Below are positions 1 through 8,684 of a stretch of DNA of 9,859 nt, in pieces. Location: contig CASDWL010000064.1 of NCBI GenBank assembly GCA_949284615.1, forward strand, positions 1 through 9,859. Reading direction: 5' to 3'. A program made the translations under genes and the position numbers. The DNA is from an uncultured Mycoplasma sp. GTDB taxonomy: Bacteria; Bacillota_I; Bacilli_A; Mycoplasmatales; Metamycoplasmataceae. The notes under the pieces are model-generated. The model was not told where the DNA came from. It saw only the letters and a list, made by a program, of their open reading frames with translations, and made no database searches. The stretch's first letter is position 1. Every line of letters begins with the position of its first letter.

Positions 1-104
1 ACACTCATCCAATATTTAAACTTTGATAAATGATAAAATTATGATACAAGGAAAATATTGGTATTGAAATTGGTAATTTTATATTTTGTAAATTTAACAG
101 TATT
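1..104. other. Left-edge AT-rich non-coding or gene-end stretch
   Basis: No gene can be supported here. On the plus strand two short open frames enter from the left edge and stop within 40 bases (one reads THPIFKLW then TAA, another TLIQYLNFDKW then TAA), and either could be the C-terminus of a gene lying outside. On the minus strand an ATG at position 8 could start a gene that leaves the window, but it has no convincing ribosome binding site. The hexamer TTGGTA occurs twice around 58-74. I see no clear stem-loop terminator for the minus-strand membrane gene that ends at 105. Confidence 0.4.
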
Positions 105-644
105 TTAAATAAATTTAGATGTGGCTCAAGGAGCTTCAATAGAACTCATATGTTTTAAAAATAGATTAAAAATAAATAAATTTTTATCTTTTACATTTGA
201 TGAAGTAATATATTTATTTTTATTATTTTTATCAATTGCAATTTCTATATTATCAATAGGTAAAATTAGTTTTTCATTCTTGTTATTTTCATCTAAAATA
301 TTCAAAAAATCATTTTTTGATGGATTATCAATTATAAAATTATCAGTTAAATTTTTTATTTGTAAATTTCCTTTATTATTAAAATCTACAACATAATATT
401 TAGTGATTTCTTTTTTTTCTTCTTTTAGAATATTATTAGTATTTAATGATTCTTGTTTAAAATTTGTTTCAATATTTTCTTTAGAACTAGAAATTGAAGA
501 ATTAGATTTATTTCAAGATTTATTTTTGATTTTTTTCACAATTAAAATTATTAAAAATGGAATAATAATTACAACAAAAATAATAACAAAAACTAATAAT
601 CCAGCAATGACAGGTTGTTGATCGAATAAGGTTTGTATATTCAT
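105..644 (-). CDS. Single-pass membrane protein of unknown function, coupled to the helicase-nuclease gene
   Basis: This 179-residue protein is not one I recognise. Reading with UGA as Trp (W44 and W174 or nearby) gives an unbroken frame from ATG at 644 to TAA at 105. Residues 1-10 are polar, about 11-36 form one strongly hydrophobic helix with a central Pro, and KKIKNK follows at once, so the positive-inside rule predicts an outside N-terminus and a cytoplasmic C-terminal domain. Residues 44-75 are Ser/Asn/Lys/Glu-rich and probably a flexible linker. From about 76 (ITKYYVVDF) alternating hydrophobic residues suggest a small beta-rich domain, though this is only an impression. The ATG lies 2 nt beyond the helicase stop codon and its SD-like AAAGGAAAA is inside the last helicase codons, so the two are probably translated together. 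The same strand, spacing and shared Lys/Asn-rich style suggest a functional partner, but no activity can be assigned from sequence. The C-terminus ends abruptly (TSKFI); I found no convincing continuation in another frame. Confidence 0.8.
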
Positions 645-646
645 TT

Positions 647-3600
647 TTATTTTCCTTTGTGTTTATTGAATTTTGTATTTGATTTTCCTATTCCATTTCT
701 AATAGAACTTAAAACTTGATTTTTGATAGAACTATTTGATTTTTTAGATTTTTTAGAAGAAACTTTACCATTAGTTTTGCTATTTTTCTTTGATGATTTT
801 AAATCTTTTCCTTTATTAATTTTTTTTCTAATATTTTTGACATTACTTTTTGTATTTTTGTTTGGATTAATTTTATTTAAATTAGAATCCGATAATGAAG
901 TTTTTGATTTTGAATTTGTCAACTCTTCATCACCCTCATAATATAATGGCTCATCAATTTCAATCACATCAAGGTGATTATTTGCTTTTTTGATTAAATC
1001 ATCTACAATTACAACATTACCATTTTCATCATAGGCATATTTAGCCAATTTAGTAATTCTTAAAGCCTGAGTTCAATTGGTTAAATTCATAGTTAAGATG
1101 TTAATAATTTGATCAATTATAGATTTACGCTTATAAATTTTCGCTCACTGTAATGATGATAAAGAATAAAATTTTCAATTACGAGATTCTAAAAATTTTC
1201 TATTATAGTAATCTCTTTGTTTTCCATTGATCATGACATCATAGATAAATTCATCACAAAGAATACCCATAATATTTCTTTTTGTTTTTCTATCTCTAAT
1301 TACAAGATCAATTTTTACACTACCTTCATATCAACCATCAACAATTTCTAAACGAGGTTCAAATGCAAAAATTTGTAATAAATCATCTTTTAAATCGGGA
1401 GCAATTCTACTAACAGCTCTACCTTTCATATCATTAGAAAAATCTAAAACAGCATTATTTTTAATGTATGGCTTAAATATAGCTTGAACTCTAGGATCAT
1501 TTAAATTATGTCTATTAGATGTTAATAGTTTTGCATAATCTAAATAATCTTTTAAAATTGCTAAACTTGGATTATTATCTACAATGATTTCTTCATTTTC
1601 AAAAGAATTAACAATAAATAAAGCTAATCTTGATCTAGTAATTAAAACATTTAAGAAGTTAGGACCTACTTCAGTTCCTAAAACTCCCAATGTTTTATTT
1701 ACTGATAAAAAGTTTGCAGCATTATCTTTATCTTTAGAAGCAACAAATGAAATAATGATATTATCTCTTTCAGATCCTTGAACTTTTTCGCATGTTAAAA
1801 CAAACATTGAATTATCTTCTCCATCTTCACTGATTCTAGAAAATTCATTGGTTACTAATTTAGATGGATGAGCTAATAATAAATCTTCTATATAATCTCT
1901 TTGTTCATTGGTTGTTGTAATAATACCAATAGTTCCATGATTAGGTTGTTCTACTATTTGTTCTACTATTTTTATAACTTCTTGTGCCTCTTTTTCATTA
2001 ATTCCACTAGTGCAAATACCATTTGTTGTTTTTAAATTAATACCTGTTATAATGTTTTCATCTGTTTCATTTTGATCGTCAGCTACATGAATCATGTTTT
2101 TATAAAACACAACATTTGAAAATTCAAATAATTCTTTTTTTACTGAACGGTAGTGATATTCTAGAACTACAGTTTGAATTTTAGTTCCAATATATTCTAA
2201 TAATGAAATAGGTGTTTCAAAGGCTTTATATTTCATTAAATGTTCTGATTGGATATTTTTAGTTGAATTTGTTAATTGCATCAATCTATATTTGTTATAT
2301 GCTTCAATATTTTTTTGATATGTCACAGGAGGTAATTGTTTTAAATCTCCAGATACAATTCAACGGCTTGAACGATATAACAATGGAAAAGCATTTTCTA
2401 AAGGTATCATTGAGGCTTCATCAATGATGCAAACATCAAAGACATTACTTTGACAAACAATGTATTTAGAAATCATGTTTGGACTTCCTAAAATAAGTGG
2501 AAATATCAATGAAATAATATTTGAGTAGTTAATTAAAACATCATCTACTGAATTTAAAACATCCGAATTTTTTACTAGAGCATATAATTTATTAAATGAT
2601 TCAGCAAACTCTTTATTTTCTTTTAAAATTTTAGTAATTCTTAAAGCAAATAAAAATTCTGTAGTTCTAATATCTTCACCTAATTTGTTAGTTATTAAAT
2701 TGTCAATTGTATTGTAATAATTTTCATTATCAATTTGGAAATTATCCCCATAATCTGCAGCGAATTTTTCCATTTTATAATAATCTTTATAAAATTCATA
2801 ATCAAATTCATCTGGTGAATATTTTTCTCTAAATTCAATAATCAATTCTGTTGATTTTTGTTTAACTAATGAAGAAGTTTTTGTATATCAATGTATATCA
2901 TGCATTTTCATGATATCAATGCTATAATCATCTAATCTTTGAAATAGATTATATAAAGATCAATATAATGATTTGGAATCAGATGAATATAATTCTAGAT
3001 TTACTGCTTCTTTATTTTCAAAAAATTCAGCTAATTCTTCTTCTGATAATTCTTCAATTTGATCATTTATTGTTTTATTTTTGGCATATTGAACTAGATA
3101 ATTATCATAAAACAAATTATTACCATCAAAATATTTAATTAAGTTAAAAGCTTGAGTAAATAAATCATCTTGAATTTTTAATGCTTCTTTCATTTTAGCG
3201 AGTTGATTAAATTCATTGTAATCATCATTAATTTTGTTAATTAACAATCAAAAATCACTAGAAGATTCAGAATTTTTTAGAATAGGACCAACTAAACGAA
3301 TTACATCTTTTAATTCTTGTTTATATTTATTTTTCTTAAAAATATATTCAGGATAATTTTGACCATCTTCAGTCATCATAATAGATTTAAAATCATTTAC
3401 TCTTTTATACATAACATCTAATTTTTCAGATACTATGCTTGTATTTGTGGATTTAATATTATCTTGAATTCCATATACTAAAGAAATTCTTTCTAACCCA
3501 TTTTTTAATTGAGATGTAAAATCTTTTGCAAAATTATCAGATTCAAATAGTTTTAAAGAATAATTACGTAATCTTCCTAATCTATTAAAGATAACATTAG

Positions 3601-5146
3601 CCGCCTCTTTTTTTTCTGTTGAGAATAACACTGATTTTAAATTATTAATAGCATTAGCTATTATAGAAGATATTGTTTGAGATTTACCATTACCTGCAGC
3701 TCCTGATATAACTAAATTATCATTTAATGCAACATTACAAGCTTTTTTTTGAGAAAAATCTAATTTAACAATTTCTTTTAGTTGAGCTTCACTAAAATAT
3801 TTATGGTATTCTTCTGCTAATTGTAATTGGCTATAAAATGTGTTATCAATTTTATTAACAAATCCTACTCCATCACTTTTTATCATTTTTACATAATCAA
3901 TAAATAATGAAACATTTGCAATTGGATAAGTACCAATTGTTCCAAATGGCAATACTCTTAATTCATTTTCATTTAATGTACCAAACACTTGTTCAATAGC
4001 ATATCCAATTTCATCAATACGGGGAATAGAAACTAATTTTTGAATGTGGAAAGATTGTAATATTTTAAATAATTTAGCTTTTTCATCAGCAGAAAATTTA
4101 TAACCATAAAATGAATATTTTTCCACAATATTATTTACAAATACATTTAAATCATCACTATATAAAACATGAACAAAAGAATCAGTTTTTATTTCCATGT
4201 TTTTTGGGTTTTCAAAAAAGTTATTTGAATAAGTTAAAGATAATAATAAGTGTGAATTTACTTCAACAGTTAATTGACCCAATTGTCTAGATAAATTCAT
4301 TGTAAAATTCTTATGATCTTTTGTTTGTATGATTGTAGGTCATAAAATTAAAGGAGCATAAAAAAATTGTCCTTCTTTAGATTTTCTTCCTCCAGTATTT
4401 TTAGTATTATCATTTACAGAATTTGAATAATGATTATTTATGTTTTCGGTAGATATTTTTGTAGTTGATTCTTCTGTTTTAATTTTATTACATAAAGGAA
4501 TGTATCCAGTAACATAAGGTCAACCTATTTTTAAATTAGATGATCCAAAATCAGCCTTTGATGTTCTCATTAGACCCAATAATTTTTTAATATAATTATT
4601 AGAATCATCTTTATCTCTACTTTTAATAACTATTGGTGTGGAACTGGTAATTAAAGATTTAATAATTTCTGGAAAATTAGAAACATTATTGAATATGGTA
4701 GTGAAATCCATAATATTATAGTTATTATCTAAGAATGTAAAAAAACTGTCACTTGTGTAACTACTATCAATTAATTTTTCTTGCAATTTTAGTAGCTTTA
4801 ATTTATCTCATTTAGAGATTTCATTATTATTTTCTTCTTTTTTGGTTTCCAAAATAGGTTTGGATTCCGAAAAAATAGATCTATTCATATTAATATTATT
4901 ATTTTTTTGTACTGGTTTTTGAATATGATTATCAAATACAGTATTTTTATTTTTTTCTTCAATAGCATTTATTGATTTAACTTTTCCATATTCCGATGAT
5001 TCTTTATGTGTAGGCTCAGAATTTTTAAAATCTTCCATTTTCACAACTTCATTTTCAATTTGATCTTCTGAATCAATTGGTCCTGTATTAAATCTAGATT
5101 TTTTATTTCATCATTTTCCTGATTTTTTATCAATATATCTATTCAT
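647..5146 (-). CDS. DUF4011-type superfamily 1 helicase with C-terminal PD-(D/E)XK-like nuclease domain (1499 aa)
   Basis: Seven apparent fragments lie in one frame and are joined by at least a dozen UGA-Trp codons, giving a single 1499-residue protein. Order: charged, probably disordered N-terminus (1 to about 110, with tandem UGA at W12-W13); DUF4011-like region (about 113-300: WDKLKLLKLQ, then GWPYVTGYIPL, then APLILWP); a UPF1/DNA2-type ATPase core; a nuclease-like domain (about 1265-1350); a basic tail (1409-1499). Helicase motifs are intact: Q-motif-like SQKKA (about 465), Walker A GAAGNGKS (482-489), STEKKEAANV after it (motif Ia), DEAS (909-912), GDLKQLPP (933-940), YHYRS (about 997), QGSERD (1123-1128), NVLITRSR (about 1166-1173). 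The nuclease-like part shows KIDLVI (D1280), GILCDE (1294-1299) and RDYYNRKFLESRNWKF, the pattern of the Vsr/MTES_1575 family. It probably uses ATP to move on or unwind DNA or RNA in the cytoplasm and may cut it. The start is chosen for AGGGGG seven bases upstream. Domain order resembles helicase-Vsr antiphage proteins; a repair or RNA role is also possible. Confidence 0.93.
650..658 (-). promoter_or_regulatory. Ribosome binding site for the 179-aa membrane protein, inside the helicase 3' end
   Basis: The sequence AAAGGAAAA on the minus strand ends about 6 bases, and its GG lies 9 bases, before the ATG at 644. It overlaps the final Lys-Gly-Lys codons and abuts the stop of the helicase gene. 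This placement supports both the chosen start and coupled translation of the two genes. Confidence 0.6.
650..922 (-). repeat. Low-complexity basic Lys/Ser/Asn-rich tail of the helicase-nuclease
   Basis: The last 91 codons of the large helicase gene encode almost only Lys, Ser, Asn, Thr and Gly with scattered Ile and Leu, including short recurring units such as SKKSKKS, KSSKKNSK and NKNTKSN. The corresponding DNA is runs of A with short interruptions. It lies beyond the nuclease-like domain and an acidic patch (DEPLYYEGDEE, about 1398-1408). The composition suggests a disordered nucleic-acid-binding or ribosome-binding extension. Such tracts change length easily by slippage, so strain differences would be expected here. 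Confidence 0.7.
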
Positions 5147-5255
5147 ACATTTGCCCCCTATCCACAAATTACATCTCAATTTTATTTTAATTTTATCATG
5201 AATATAAAGACCAAATTACAAGATACAAAAGCACCTATTAATGGAAAAATTTGTT
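5147..5255 (-). promoter_or_regulatory. ychF-helicase spacer with a probable helicase promoter
   Basis: The 109-bp gap between the ychF stop and the helicase ATG is the longest non-coding interval in the window apart from the left edge. On the minus strand a -10-like TAAAAT (5195-5190, within GATAAAAT) would give a start of transcription near 5183 and a leader of roughly 37 nt carrying the SD. A clear -35 is lacking; TTGGTC lies at a rather short distance (13 bp). No GC stem-loop terminator for ychF is visible, so partial read-through from ychF is possible. Confidence 0.35.
5154..5159 (-). promoter_or_regulatory. Strong Shine-Dalgarno AGGGGG that fixes the helicase start
   Basis: AGGGGG on the minus strand, seven bases before ATG 5146, pairs with the usual anti-SD core with one G-U wobble. 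It is the most GC-rich short run in this neighbourhood. A second ATG two codon-positions away (5150) is in a different frame and quickly loses the helicase reading, so 5146 is preferred. The other SD-less genes in the window make this site stand out. Confidence 0.75.
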
Positions 5256-6359
5256 TTATTTACCTATTTTAAAATTACAAATATCTCCGTCTTGCATTTC
5301 ATATGTTTTACCTTCTAGTCTCATTTTTCCATGTTCTTTTGCTTCTTTTTCCCCACCACAAGAAACAAAATCATCATAAGCTATAACTTCAGCTTTAATA
5401 AAATATTTTTCAAAATCATTATGAATTATTGCTGCACATTGAGGGGCTAACATTGATTTTTTGAAAACTCATGCTCTTGTTTCTTTTTCACCAACAGTAA
5501 AATATGTTGCTAACCCTAAATTATTAAATGCTGCTCTTATTAAAAAATCCAATCCTGATTTTTCCATTTTATATTCCATTAAGAAAATTTTCTTTTCTTC
5601 ATCATTTAATAATGAGATTTCAGTTTCAATATCAACTGATAAAGGGATAATAGTAATATTTTTATCAGTTAGAAATTTTTTTAAATTTAAGTAATGAGTT
5701 GAATCTTCAGGATTTGATATAAAGTTGCTATCTATATTAGCTACAACAATCATGGGTTTAATTGTTAATAATTGATAAGATTTAATGATCTTTTTTTCTT
5801 CTTCACTTAAATCAATTTCAAATGCCATTTTATTATTCAAAAACTCTGCTTTTATTTTTTTTATTACTGAAACTTCTTTTAATAATTCTTTATCATTTGT
5901 ATTTTTTGCTCTTTTTTCTATTCTAGATAAAACATTATCCAAAGTTTGCATATCAGCTAAAATTAACTCTAAATTTATTGTTTCAAAATCATTTATTGGA
6001 TCTACCTTATTATTTACATGCAAAATGTTTTTATTATCAAAGCATCTTATTACATGGACAATTAAATCTACTTCTCTAATATTAGCCAAAAATTTATTTC
6101 CTAAACCCTCCCCTTTGGAGGCACCCTTAACAAGTCCTGCAATATCTACAAATTCAAATGTTGCTTTTACTGTTTTTTGAGTATTTACCATATTAGATAA
6201 AATTTCTAATCTGTCATCATTTAATTCAACAATACTAATGTTAGGATCTATTGTGGTAAATGGATAATTAGCACTTTCTGCTTTCATTTTAGTTAATCCT
6301 GAAAATAATGTAGATTTTCCTACATTTGGTAATCCTACAATTCCTGCTTTTAAACCCAT
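5256..6359 (-). CDS. ychF: Ribosome-associated NTPase YchF/OLA1 (Obg-family)
   Basis: This 367-residue protein is full length for the family. It is a cytoplasmic P-loop NTPase of the Obg branch that associates with ribosomes; characterised members prefer ATP and influence translation and stress responses. Visible parts: G1 GLPNVGKST (9-17); switch region with NYPFTTIDPN (31-40); G3 DIAGLVKGASKGEGLGNKF (72-90), with Leu replacing the usual catalytic Gln; a coiled-coil insertion (about 130-195); G4 region NIDS (208-211); a C-terminal TGS domain (about 283-367) with RAWVFKKSMLAPQCA and the typical end RLEGKTYEMQDGDICNF. The piece with the TGS domain is in the same frame and joined through UGA-Trp297, so it is not a broken gene. 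The fourth G4 residue is Ser, where most relatives have Glu. The ATG at 6359 is the only sensible start and lacks an SD. It faces the divergent MATE-like gene and lies upstream of the helicase gene. Confidence 0.97.
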
Positions 6360-6396
6360 AATTTAAATATTTTAATATACAATATTAAATTTAATT
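6360..6396. promoter_or_regulatory. Divergent 37-bp spacer with back-to-back -10-like hexamers and an inverted repeat
   Basis: The gap between the two divergent ATGs is almost entirely A and T. It contains an inverted repeat with 8-bp arms and a 3-bp centre (6371-6378 and 6382-6389). Each arm supplies a -10-like TAATAT: on the plus strand about 18 bases before the MATE-like ATG and on the minus strand about 22 bases before the ychF ATG. No SD precedes either start. Transcripts with very short leaders, initiated without an SD, would fit. In such AT-rich DNA the symmetry can arise by chance. Confidence 0.4.
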
Positions 6397-8409
6397 ATGG
6401 ATAATATTAAATTTCATTCTAAAAAAACATTTAAATATAACAATTATTTAGGTCAAAAATTTTCTATTGTAAAAAAATTTACCAAAGAAATTAGAAAAGA
6501 ATATGAATTATTTATTATATTTGCTTTTTTATCATGTATATTACCTATTATTTATTGCTTGTTAGCATCATTAATTGTCCCTAACGGATCACAAGCTGTT
6601 ATGGGTATGGGGCATGTTATGCCATTTTTATTGGCATTTATTCAAATAAGTTTTTCAATTTCAATGATTATACTAACTAAAATTAATAACAAAAGAAAAT
6701 TTGATGATGCAAAAATAATTATTTCTTCTATTTGGTTATCCTTCTTTTTAGGTCTTTTGTTTATTTTAACTTATGTTCTTTCTTCATTTACATATATGTA
6801 TTTTTCAAATAATAGACCCAATACACAAGCAATGTTAAATTATGGTTTAGATTTTATTTGAATTACAATTCCTTTTATTTTTTTATTTCCAATATTTACT
6901 ACAACAATGTTTGTTATTAAAAAACATAATACTTTAGTTGCATTATTTTCTGTCATTATATTATTTAGTTTGTCAACACTTCTGTCTTACATTTTTGGCA
7001 TTTTAATAAATTTAAAAGTTTTAGGACTAGGTTTAGGATTGGTAGTTTCTATTATTGTAATGTTAATATTTCATTATGTCTATATGAAAACAAAGATGTC
7101 TTTAAGTTTTAAGGCGTCTTTTAAAGAAGTGGTGTTTATAGATTCTTGAATTATTAGAAATATTTTGCAAGAATCTATAGCATGAGTTTCATTATCTATT
7201 TTTAAGGGTGTTGCTATTATTTGTTTATCATTCACAATTCCTAATGTAATTAATGATTTTGTTCCATTACCTTATCAAATGTCCAGAGTTATTTGGTTTA
7301 ATATGATGTATTTTATTCCATGTATAGGAATTGGAATAAGTGAACAAATCAGATATCATTATCAATCTTATCATGATGAAAATTCTTATTTAGCTTGTCA
7401 ATTAAGACATACAAAGAAAAAAGATGTTCAAATATTAGTAATAACATTTGTTATTACTTTGATTATTGCAATTGGTTCTATATTTTTAATTCAACCTTTA
7501 AATTACATATATGTGGTTAATGATTTAAATAGTTTTAATGGTACCATGCCTGTTATTGAAGGATGGGGAGTGCCTACAACTCCGCCATCTAGCTTTATTG
7601 ATTTTAGTGAACTAAAAAATTTAAATTTAACAGAATTACCTACATTTGGATCTAATAATGCTGTTAATTTGCTTTTATTTATAAATTGAATTAAGGTTCA
7701 AATAGCAAATAATCCAAATTTTGAAGATGATTTGAATTCATTAGTAGAATGATATAAATGGATTCATCAGCAAAATGCAGAAGGTATAACAATTTTGGAT
7801 TTTGTACAAACTAAATATAATTTTGATTTTTGAACTGAAGTTTCTAATATGATTCAAAACCCTAATAATGTTTCCGAAAATTTTAAATTAGGTCTTAAAG
7901 GTAGTTTGAATTATTTTGTTCATTTATGATTATATTCATCAACATCAGATATAGTAACAGATTCTTTTTTATTATTAAGATATATTATAAATTATCAAAA
8001 TCTATTAGATATTGATAATAATATTGCAAGTGTACTAGTAAATAATCCTATTCAAAATGTTTTAATTTCTTTATTTTTAAAAGTAAATACATTTAATGCG
8101 AAAGCAATGATATATGTTTCTATTTATGGAGTGTTTAATGCTATTTGATCAATATTAATTCAAATTAATCAAAGAAATACAAAAAAAGGTATTCCACTAT
8201 GGTTATTAATTCTTGTATATGCTGCTTGTGTAGGTTTTTTAGTTACTTTTGGTACATTATTTGCTGTTACATTGTCTGATACATTAGGTAATAATAATCC
8301 TTTTATGTATTTGGATGCTTGAACTTTCCCATTAATTATTATTTCATTTTTTGTCATTATATATTTATTAATCAAAACTTTCAGATCTTATAAAAATAAT
8401 ATAAATTAA
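6397..8409 (+). CDS. Polytopic membrane protein, probable divergent MATE/MOP-superfamily exporter with a large inserted loop
   Basis: Joining the pieces through UGA-Trp gives 670 residues. I count about 12 hydrophobic segments: near 37-61, 74-94, 107-131, 148-174, 179-204, 207-230, 260-283, 298-318, 345-367, 570-592, 599-627 and 642-664. Twelve segments in a 6+6 layout, a Gly-rich sixth helix (VLGLGLGLVVSII) and a basic cytoplasmic N-terminus fit the MATE fold, whose members export drugs or metabolites by Na+ or H+ antiport, but no diagnostic ion-binding residue is clear. Between segments 9 and 10 lies a soluble stretch of about 190 residues (374-565) with several Trp and amphipathic helices; the topology would put it outside the cell. 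Typical MATE proteins are about 450 residues, so this loop explains most of the extra length. ATG 6397 lacks an SD; an alternative start is not evident. It is alone on its strand, divergent from ychF and converging on the smr gene. The reading frame is certain, the family only probable; a lipid or polysaccharide flippase is the main alternative. Confidence 0.6.
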
Positions 8410-8423
8410 AAAAGTTTTTTATA
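8406..8423. other. Convergent gene ends sharing TTAA, next to an A6-G-T6 tract
   Basis: The plus-strand stop TAA (8407-8409) and the minus-strand stop TAA (8406-8408 reversed) share the palindrome TTAA. Directly to the right lies an A-run, one G and a T-run, which is self-complementary over short arms and gives U-rich RNA in both directions. It is a weak candidate for a shared transcription end; there is no GC-rich stem. Confidence 0.35.
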
Positions 8424-8684
8424 TTCTAGTAACAAATCTTCTATTTCTGAAAATTCATTTTCTTCTTTAGATTTTTTATATACTCTAATTATTTCATTAA
8501 TTATTTGGTATTGTCTATAATCTTCATCCAAAATATCTAAGGTTATCCGCTTTAAAATTCCTAGTCCTTTACCTGTGATAATATCTAAATGTTGTTCAAA
8601 AGGATCCATATCTAGAGTCAGTAAATTTGTATATATACTTGCATATGCCTCTTGTTCATTTAATCCATGCAAATCTAAAATCAT
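8406..8684 (-). CDS. Small Smr-domain protein
   Basis: This 92-residue protein is a nearly bare Smr (small MutS-related) domain, the fold found at the end of MutS2 and as a free protein, known in some members to bind or cut nucleic acids and to act on stalled ribosomes or mRNA. It begins directly with MILDLHGLNEQEA (1-13), the first beta strand and helix carrying the DLHG motif, and continues to LDIITGKGLGILKR (33-46), the second signature, where most relatives have HGKG; Thr37 replaces that His. The last 20 residues are an acidic, probably helical tail ending KKLF. The in-frame region upstream contains no other ATG before a stop, so ATG 8684 is preferred although it has no SD. Its stop codon overlaps the stop of the convergent MATE-like gene, and its start is divergent from the CHR genes. 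Family assignment is firm; the cellular target is unknown. Confidence 0.87.
   Translation of the reverse strand: MILDLHGLNEQEAYASIYTNLLTLDMDPFEQHLDIITGKGLGILKRITLDILDEDYRQYQIINEIIRVYKKSKEENEFSEIEDLLLEYKKLF

Noticed and set aside
1..104. Frame-shifted continuation of the 179-aa membrane protein beyond its TAA
   Set aside because: One alternative minus-strand frame stays open for about 20 codons, but it is simple Asn/Thr/Phe-rich sequence with no sign of a conserved domain, so chance is more likely.
121..621. Two plus-strand open frames rich in Phe, Leu and Ile
   Set aside because: They are antisense to the coupled membrane-protein gene, whose minus-strand frame is continuous with a ribosome binding site and a proper membrane helix. 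The Phe/Leu richness is the mirror of Lys/Glu-rich codons.
723..941. Plus-strand open frame with long hydrophobic runs
   Set aside because: It mirrors the Lys-rich tail of the helicase; AAA codons become Phe on the other strand. No start signal of its own.
647..5146. A decayed helicase pseudogene broken into seven or more fragments
   Set aside because: All breaks are TGA in one frame, no TAA, TAG or frameshift was found in the intervals I translated, and all helicase motifs are intact; UGA as Trp explains everything.
5256..5468. A separate small TGS-domain gene downstream of a truncated YchF
   Set aside because: It is in the same frame as YchF and joined through one UGA at a position where YchF proteins have Trp.
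5785..6180. Plus-strand open frame of 131 codons inside ychF
   Set aside because: ychF on the opposite strand is a full, conserved protein, and this frame has no recognisable motif or ribosome binding site.
8169..8375. Minus-strand open frame of 68 codons
   Set aside because: It lies wholly within the last membrane segments of the MATE-like gene and shows no family motif.
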